Shown here: positions 57,894 through 64,000 of the stretch, piece by piece
How positions within the stretch are numbered: position 1 is the stretch's first letter
How the letters are laid out: every line of letters begins with the position of its first letter
NCBI RefSeq assembly: GCF_030272615.1
Contig: NC_081415.1
Location: forward strand, 192,228,270-192,292,269
Source: Cryptomeria japonica
Lineage: Eukaryota > Streptophyta > Pinopsida > Cupressales > Cupressaceae
DNA: 64,000 nucleotides
Reading direction: 5' to 3'
Program-made: the position numbers and the translations under genes
Notes under the pieces: generated by a model
The model's database searches: none
Told to the model about the DNA's origin: nothing
What the model saw: only the letters and a program-made list of their open reading frames with translations

Positions 57894-59609
57894 TCATGAT
57901 TTGGAAGTTGTTTGAGTATTCACTTGATTGTTTGTAAAGCTTGATCCTGAAAAAACAATTTTGGGTCGCACTGTATTGGCATCAACAACACCATCATTGA
58001 TTGTGTTCTTGTTTTTGTTCCAAAATCTTGGCTTGTCTTTTCCTTTAAAGTCCTCTTTGTTTTCTTTGAATATTTTAATTACTCCTTGTTCAATTAGGAC
58101 CTTCTTTGTTGCTAAGCCTTTTTCAATGACATCCTTGAAGGTGGACAAACAAGCTCTTCTTAGATCATAACCAATGTCTTTGTTAACATTCTGGGTGAAC
58201 ATCTCTACCATTTGTTTTTGTGGAATTTCACAAGAGCATTTGCTGGCTAGATTTCTCCATCTTTGTAAAAATGATGAAAAAGATTCTCCATCCTTTTGTT
58301 TGGTGTTGCACAAAGTGGTGACTGATATGTCTGTCTCTATGTTGTATGAGAAATGTTGGATAAATGCCTTTGCTAAGTCACCCCATGACTTAATTCCAGG
58401 TGGGAGTTGGGAGAACCATTCCATAGCTTGATCGCCTAAACTTTATGGGAATAATCTCATCAAATATATCTCTTCGTCTGCTACCTCAATGCAAGCTGTG
58501 AAAAATTGTCTTATATGTGCTTTAGGATCCCCTTTTCCTCTATACTTATCAAACTTAGGCATCACAAAGTGTGTAGGAAATGGAGGCATTGGAATGCTTT
58601 TGTCAAATGGATAAGGACATACATCTCTCATTGTGTAAATTGGCTTCGATGTATTTATGTCCTCCATTTTCTTTTGTAAATCCTTGATTTGCTATTCCAA
58701 ATTGTTCTTGGGTGGTGGCCGACTTCTTGGACCATACCCTATGCCTGAACCACTGGGTGGAGCAGGAGCATGTTGCATATATGGATGATATTGGTCATTC
58801 ACATGTTCATATGGAGGAGGTCTATAATGATGTTGCGTATATGGACCACTTGGTATAGAGTCATGATGAGGAGCATAATATCTGCTTTGTCCTTGTATAC
58901 CATACTCTATAGGAATGTCATGAGTTTGTTCTAGTGTGTTGCCCCCAAATTTGACGCGAGGTTTCCTTGTGTCCAAATTTTGAACATGCCTTTGGATATC
59001 CAATTGCTTTGGTGGTTGGTCCTTAGCATTGGTATGTGATTGAGCATATTTTTCTACATAAGACTTCCATAATGGTCTGCGAAGGTGAGTATCATATGCT
59101 TGACCGTGTATGTATGGGACCTCAAGTTTTTGAAACAAAGATGATGGTGATTTAGGCACAAGATGTGGTCCTCTATTGCCTCCACTATTAGGCCTCCTTT
59201 GATCCATGTTGAGGTGAGGTTGTTGCAAAGGTCGATTTTCCATTATTTGAGACATGTCAAAATCATGAGGGATCTTGGCTTCACTTTGTACCATCACTTG
59301 TAAGAAATATTGTCTATCTCTCCTCATTATTTCCTCAACCAATCTATTGAAACGGGGCTCCATAATGGTGTCTTCCACTTCTGCTGAATGTACAAAAAAG
59401 TTGTCTATATTGTCATTGTGTGTCTCATTGTTATTTATAGTGTCCATGTTCTCAACATTTGGAATGTTTCTATAGGCATCCATGTCAGGTAATGTAGTAT
59501 GATCAGAATTGAAAAAGACATCATTGTCATACTCATAGGAACTCATGTTTGCGGATTTTTGAGCCTCTTTAGCTTCTCTCCTAGATTTTTGGGAACGGGT
59601 TTCAACCAT
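57894..59609 (-). pseudogene. Element E Gag
   Basis: ATG at 59609 starts MVETRSQKSRREAKEAQKSA. The first 300 residues are charged then Pro/Tyr/His-rich (YTQHHYRPPPYEHVNDQYHP). After an in-frame TAG-type stop at 58692 the frame continues: PPFPTHFVMPKFDKYRGKGD and PKAHIRQFFTACIEVADEEI, stop at 58443, then MEWFSQLPPGIKSWGDLAKA, FIQHFSYNIETDISVTTLCN and ESFSSFLQRWRNLASKC, the Retrotrans_gag core of Tat/Ogre-like Gypsy elements. It is stopped at 57894 without a frame change. It would form the particle shell. It is in the same frame as the protease and integrase tail, so the whole gag-pol remnant (59609 to 55485) has about six stops and no shifts. Confidence 0.88.
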
Positions 59610-60123
59610 GAATTAGGTCTTGACCAAGATGTGTGAGACTAGATGAAAATGGAAAGAGTATGGAAGACCAAGAGTTGGATGGAATGTAAATGAATCTGAG
59701 GTTTACTTGCAATGTCCAAAGTGTAAGACCAAGTATGTATGTAGTAGAGTAGGTGTGACTTCCAAAGAGATGATAGTTTCTCTTGATGAGGCAAGTTGAC
59801 CTTGACTCTAAGTAAGACCAAATGAGACCCAAAGGTGATAGACCTTGATGAGGGACCACTTAGCAAAATGTTGTTGTATGTAGAGTGTTGACAAAGTATG
59901 ATGAGGACAAGCAAGTGACCTTTTGACTCAAGTTTAGACAAATGTGAATGTAATGTAAGGTGTAAAGTAATGATGGACTTTGTGAGACCCAGAAATAGGT
60001 TGAATGCTAGATGAAAACCTAGAGAGATAGCCTAGGAACCTCAATAAGTCTGAAACTGATTGTTCTTTGTTTGCTGGATTATGAAAGTTTTTCAATTCTG
60101 AACACAAACATGCTTGTATACTT

Positions 60124-60310
60124 CACAGACGCGCTCAAATGACACAGACATGGTTCTGTTAGACACAGATGCGTTTCTAAGATGCTGTAAGTGTAATGTT
60201 GCTCAAGAGAACAAAGACGCGTTTTTGCCCTTCACAAACACGGTTATATGACACAAACGCAGTTCTGTCAGACACGGATGCGGTTCTATCAAACACAAAC
60301 GCGTTTCTGG
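60124..60310 (-). repeat. CGCGTCTGTG motif cluster 1 in the gag leader
   Basis: About eight degenerate copies of GACACAGACGCGGTTCTG on the plus strand, spaced about 20 bases; in gag orientation they read like the array upstream of the PMD gene. Confidence 0.7.
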
Positions 60311-61499
60311 AAACTTTGTGCAATTTTTTCAATCTATGAAGTGACTTGTTGTGACCAAATCTGAATGTTTGACTGTTTTTTGTGACAAGGGGACATAATG
60401 TTGATGAGGACTCAATGTTTGCAAGTGTTTAGACTCAAAATGACTCAAAGAAAAGTGTGTTGTTTGATGTAAAAATGTTTTGCATACACTTGAAGACATA
60501 AAAGACACAATGTTTTGATGTTTGGTCTTGAATGTTTTGAATGTTTAAAATAAGTCAAGCACAATTTTTATGGCTGGCCAGGATAATAGTTGTTGATTCC
60601 CACATGAGGCTACGCTATTCGGAGCGGATACTTAGATGCTTGACCCCACTGGCTCCACCCTCGGCACTCACTTTTTCGGGCCAGCCAAGCATCAGTCCCC
60701 ACGAAAACTCTTTGTGGCAAACTTTGTATCTCTACTAAGAACTGTATGTGTGTGGGTCACTCTAGAGGTTTGACCTCCTACCCCAACAACTAGAAGGATT
60801 TTGGCTTCTAAAACAAAAAGGTGCTAGTAAGGGCATCCACTCGTGTGGCCATACAAGCAGCACTTTCAGCTCTATAAATACAAAAGGCTCCCAGTCGGTA
60901 GGGGTTACGCCCTACAATTGATCAAATAAATTTGATCAAACGGGTTTATGGGGAGACATAGTGTCGGTATGAACGAATCAACACACGTTATCTATAGTTT
61001 TCACCATGAATACAGTTGTTTATAGTGGTTCAGAAGAGGCGGGTTTTCCTCGCTACCACTTGGGTCGTTCTCTCCTCACTAGTAGTCCTAATGACCACAC
61101 GGGGAGATAGGCCCTCTAAAGATGAAACAAAAAGAGTCTATTGCCCAAGACATAAAAGACAATGGTTCAATTTTAGTGCACCAATTGAAGTGTTTGCTAG
61201 TCTATGAAAACAAGGCACACAATAAAAATAAAAAACTCTTGCCAAGGCCCTGCAACAAAGATTTATTAGTAGTTTGGATTGTTTCAAATGATCACCCCTT
61301 CCTGCAAGCACACAAGTTAGGAAAATTTTTAGATCCAAAAGACTTTGTGAAATAGTGGCCTTCAACAAAACAATTTTGCTTTCAAAACAAACTGCACCAA
61401 ATTCGTTAGCTAGATCTGAAGATGTTAGTTCAAAATAAACCAGATTTGAAATCCGAATGACAAAAAACTAGATCAAAGAAATCAAAATGCAATAACTGC

Positions 61500-61715
61500 A
61501 CGCAGACGTGGTTACCGGAAACATAAACGCGATTAGATTTGACACAGATGCGGTTCTTGAACATAGACGCAGTTAGATCTGACACAGACACAGTTCCTGA
61601 ACACAGACGCGTTTCCTGGAATCTGCAAAAAAAAAATACTATCGAAGGCGCAGACGCGATTCCAGATGTCACAAATGCGACAAAAAATCAAAAACGCGAT
61701 CTGAAAGTACGCAGA
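61500..61715 (-). repeat. CGCGTCTGTG motif cluster 2 near the primer site
   Basis: About nine degenerate copies of CACAGACGCGNTT on the plus strand (61503 CAGACGTGGTT, 61607 CAGACGCGTTT, 61650 CAGACGCGATT among them). Confidence 0.7.
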
Positions 61716-61810
61716 CACGAAAATATCAAAATATTGTTGGAAATGTCAGATCTGCAACTTCAAAAACACAAAATTTGCAACAAAAGATGTTAAATACAAA
61801 AGGGACAAGA

Positions 61811-61828
61811 GTCCCACCGAGCGTGCCA
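61811..61828 (-). other. Element E primer binding site
   Basis: The minus strand reads TGGCACGCTCGGTGGGAC three bases after the 5' LTR. It starts with the TGG required for pairing with tRNA CCA, but is not the initiator-Met site. The tRNA was not identified. Confidence 0.65.
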
Positions 61829-61831
61829 AAA

Positions 61832-62621
61832 TATATACGGTGAAAATGGATACAACAATATTGAAAGACTAAATGAATTCAACCACAAAACCCTAGCCTA
61901 ACAACAACAAAGATCCACCATAACATATGAAGATTACCTAAGACAATGCAAATCAAATGAAATCACAAAGATTATACCATCACATGTCCAATAGGGTTTG
62001 AATCTCCATTCTTCCTATCTCCATTGATCTTGCTTGATACATTTGCTTTCAGATTTTGTATGTGCACAAGAGCTCAACAAAGAACGAAAATGTGGTTGCA
62101 AGTAGGATCGCATATGAAAGTTCAAAAGCATAGTGTAGTCGAGTAATCATCGGGGTGCATAGTTGAGGGTTTGATAATGAAGGAATCATCTCCTTATATA
62201 GAAGACACTATATGAAATGGAGGGATAAGATTGAGAGGTGTAAAAGATAAATGGTCGGCTATGATTAGAGAGTAGGTAGAAGAAATAATAAAATAATAAT
62301 AGGGTAGGTAGTGTAGGAATTAAGAAATGAATGACATGTGTCATAGGTAGAAAAGGTTAATGAATTAATTAAATAAATAAAGATTTATTCAATTAATAGA
62401 GGAAGTGGGATCAATTAAATAAATAAGATATTTATTTAATTTAGGAAAATGATAATTTAAATAAATAAATGTATTTATTTAAATGAGAAATAAGGTTAGA
62501 AGAGGATAAATGAATTAATTAAATAAATAAATATTTATTTAATTAATAGAAGAATTAGACTAAAGTAATTAAATAAATAAAATATTTATTTAACTAGACA
62601 TGACAATTTTAGGTGTCTACA
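61832..62621 (-). repeat. Element E 5' (right) LTR
   Basis: 790 bp, collinear with 49836-50628. It has the same five palindromes (62361-62596) and a TATA box near 62193-62201. Of about 16 substitutions, 12 are transitions. Confidence 0.93.
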
Positions 62622-62626
62622 ACTAT

Positions 62627-63444
62627 ATTTTAATATTTTTGTATTTTTATTAAACTCTTCACCAAAGAAAAAAATCTGTTAAGACTAATTATTATTATTA
62701 TATTATCATATCTTTATATTATTATTATAATATTATTTTGATGAAGTTAACTATTAATATGATGGAGATAAATAGAATTGATTAATTGTTAAATGAGAGT
62801 GAGGGGTAGTTGTTAGGAGAAAATAAATAAAATATTTTTTATATTTTTTCATGCATTTATTTTAATTTGAGTTATTTAAATTATTTTTATTTAAGTAATA
62901 GTAAAACTAATTGTAATCATGACAGGGAATTTTGCAAGGAGTTTTTAATTTTGCGTATGTATCAATCAATTATATGATATTAATGCACTTTTGTAGTAAT
63001 TATTTAGCACTAAATGTTTCGAAAAAGCCTAAGATGTGCTCTCCAATCCAAAGGTTAAGATAATCCATCCAAGTTGTATTCCATGGAGTAATTGATAAAC
63101 TATAGCACCCTGAATAATGCCTGAAACTTGTACATAAGATTTTCCTCTTGCCTTTGCTGATCTTTATTGTCCACTGGTTTTTCTTGGAGTGTAATCCTAA
63201 GGATTGTAGCTTGAGCTTTGAATCAGCTTAGAAAATGAGGATGTGGAGTCAACAATCAACCTTTGAAGGTGAAATGTTGGCATACAAAGACAGTACCAGT
63301 GGAAATATAACTCTCATTTATAGAAATATACAGATGGCCTTAACAGAACTTTTGAGGAGGAATAGGGTTTCATTTTCATTGTGGAAGAAGTAGATTGAAT
63401 AACAATGGACATCGCCCACCTTCAGGTATGATTGAACAATACTA
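62627..63444. other. AT-rich flank and 5' region of the PPR gene
   Basis: No mobile-element similarity within this window. 62640-62990 is very AT-rich. Base composition becomes more even from about 63030. The gene's promoter and leader should lie here; no firm TATA box or start site can be picked. Confidence 0.35.
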
Positions 63445-64000
63445 ATGTCATTGACATCCACTGCCCGTCTCAATTTCAATCTCACAGCATTATGTAGAGA
63501 GGTTCAGTTGAAGGAGGCGACACACATTCTGCTGTCAACATACAAACCCCCTGGGGACTTTTCTACATATCTTCAATTACTGCAGAACTGTATTGCCAAG
63601 AATGCACTTTCACAAGGTAAACAAATCCACTCTATTATTACTGACAGGGGATTTGAATTTTCTAGATGCAGATTCTTTCAAAATAACCTTGTAAACATGT
63701 ATGAAAAGTGCGGTACTTTGATGGATGCTCGTAAAGTGTTTGACGAAATGGCAGAGCAAGATGTTTCCTCATGGAATACCATAATTGCAGCTTACAGAAG
63801 GCATGGGTATCCTCACGAAGCATTGATTCTGTTTAGCCAAATGCAACAAACAGATATCCAACCAGATCATTTCACCTTTGCTGCTATACTCCCAGCCTGT
63901 GCCAAAATAGGAGCTTTGGAGCAAGGTATGGGTATCCATGACACTATAATCGAACGAGGATATCTGCCAGATGTTGTGGTTGCAAATGCCCTGATAGACA
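63445..64000 (+). CDS. PLS-type pentatricopeptide repeat (PPR) protein, 5' part
   Basis: PPR proteins bind organelle RNA and take part in editing, splicing or stability in plastids and mitochondria. ATG at 63445 opens 185 codons without a stop to the window edge. The first 20 residues (MSLTSTARLNFNLTALCR) are rich in Ser, Thr, Leu and Arg, with no acid before residue 19, compatible with an organelle transit peptide. Motifs: L-type at about 39-73 (YLQLLQNC, GKQIHSII), S-type at 76-106 (NNLVNMYEKCGTLMDARKVF), P-type at 107-141 (SWNTIIAAYRRHGYPHEALI, ending QPD), L-type at 142-177 (FTFAAILPACAKIGALEQG) and the start of another S at 178 (VANALID). The order L-S-P-L-S places it in the PLS subfamily; an E, E+ or DYW end would lie beyond the window. 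No stop or shift is seen, unlike every other coding stretch here. An upstream exon cannot be excluded. Confidence 0.9.
   Translation, partial: MSLTSTARLNFNLTALCREVQLKEATHILLSTYKPPGDFSTYLQLLQNCIAKNALSQGKQIHSIITDRGFEFSRCRFFQNNLVNMYEKCGTLMDARKVFDEMAEQDVSSWNTIIAAYRRHGYPHEALILFSQMQQTDIQPDHFTFAAILPACAKIGALEQGMGIHDTIIERGYLPDVVVANALID

Larger units (their letters stand above)
59610..61810 (-). other. Element E long leader with motif arrays and palindromes
   Basis: 2.2 kb between primer site and gag ATG with no gene. It contains two clusters of CACAGACGCG on the plus strand (60124-60310 and 61500-61715, i.e. CGCGTCTGTG in gag sense), a 9-bp inverted pair TGGCTGGCC/GGCCAGCCA (60571-60579/60679-60687) and a perfect palindrome TTGATCAAATAAATTTGATC plus AA (60918-60939). 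Long structured leaders are usual in Gypsy elements for packaging and dimerisation. Confidence 0.55.
49831..62626 (-). mobile_element. Element E: young non-autonomous Gypsy element carrying an antisense plant mobile domain gene
   Basis: The element spans 49836-62621 (12,786 bp) with a perfect ACTAT target duplication (49831-49835, 62622-62626). LTRs are 793 and 790 bp (TGTATACGG to GTGTCTACA on the plus strand); the inner end of the right LTR has TA for TG. The polypurine tract is at 50629-50642 and a primer site at 61811-61828, so it runs on the minus strand. It encodes Gag and a Gypsy protease and then joins in frame to the last part of integrase; RT, RNase H and the integrase core are gone. 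On the opposite strand lies a degenerate PMD gene with its own leader. By hand the LTRs differ at about 16 positions plus one 3-base indel (about 2%), the least of the pairs here. Confidence 0.92.

Noticed and set aside
61016-61793. Short frames in the element E leader
   Set aside because: They overlap the primer-proximal motif cluster and have no domain; they are best read as leader sequence.

Overview
This is plant nuclear DNA made almost entirely of nested retrotransposons, with one likely host gene at its right edge. The best fit is a gymnosperm, probably a conifer. The evidence is the density of old, stop-riddled LTR elements (Ty3/Gypsy chromovirus, Tat/Ogre-like Gypsy, Ty1/Copia of Sirevirus type), a Penelope-like reverse transcriptase remnant of the kind known as Dryads in conifers, and a PLS-type PPR gene. 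The species cannot be fixed from the sequence. No intact mobile-element gene, RNA gene or CRISPR array was found.

Left third (1-17469). A Penelope-like RT fragment lies at 1-432, followed by LTR debris to 2961. A minus-strand Copia element (Copia A, 2962-17469) has its left LTR split by a 7.7-kb minus-strand non-autonomous Gypsy element (element G, 3018-10763, perfect TSD ATATT). G carries a long acidic ORF, a retropepsin and a G-patch-like segment, but no RT.

Middle (17470-46945). The gag and long LTR of a second minus-strand Copia (Copia B) are split by element C (19769-26314, plus strand, TSD TGTTA). Element C is a non-autonomous LTR element with a four-zinc-knuckle ORF and an unrecognised ORF of about 1,080 codons. 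Next come two copies of a very long LTR (LTR-X, about 4.6-5.1 kb), separated by only 1.4 kb. The second copy contains a 7.9-kb chromovirus (33717-41591), whose gag-pol is one continuous frame broken by six stops, and a solo LTR (46035-46813, TSD GTTAG).

Right (46946-64000). A Copia gag remnant and a lone LTR with a PBS on one side and a polypurine tract on the other precede element E (49836-62621, 12.8 kb, TSD ACTAT, LTRs about 2% apart by hand count). Element E has a minus-strand gag-protease frame fused in frame to an integrase tail, with RT, RNase H and the integrase core missing. On the opposite strand it carries a degenerate plant mobile domain (PMD) gene. Between that gene and the LTR is an array of nine stem-loops with a conserved loop and covarying stems; this is the most unusual structure in the window. 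About 0.8 kb beyond E begins an open PPR gene (63445 onward).

Inferred insertion order, from nesting and LTR divergence judged by eye: LTR-X and the Copia elements are oldest, then element C and the chromovirus (about 5%), then G and E (about 2-2.5%).
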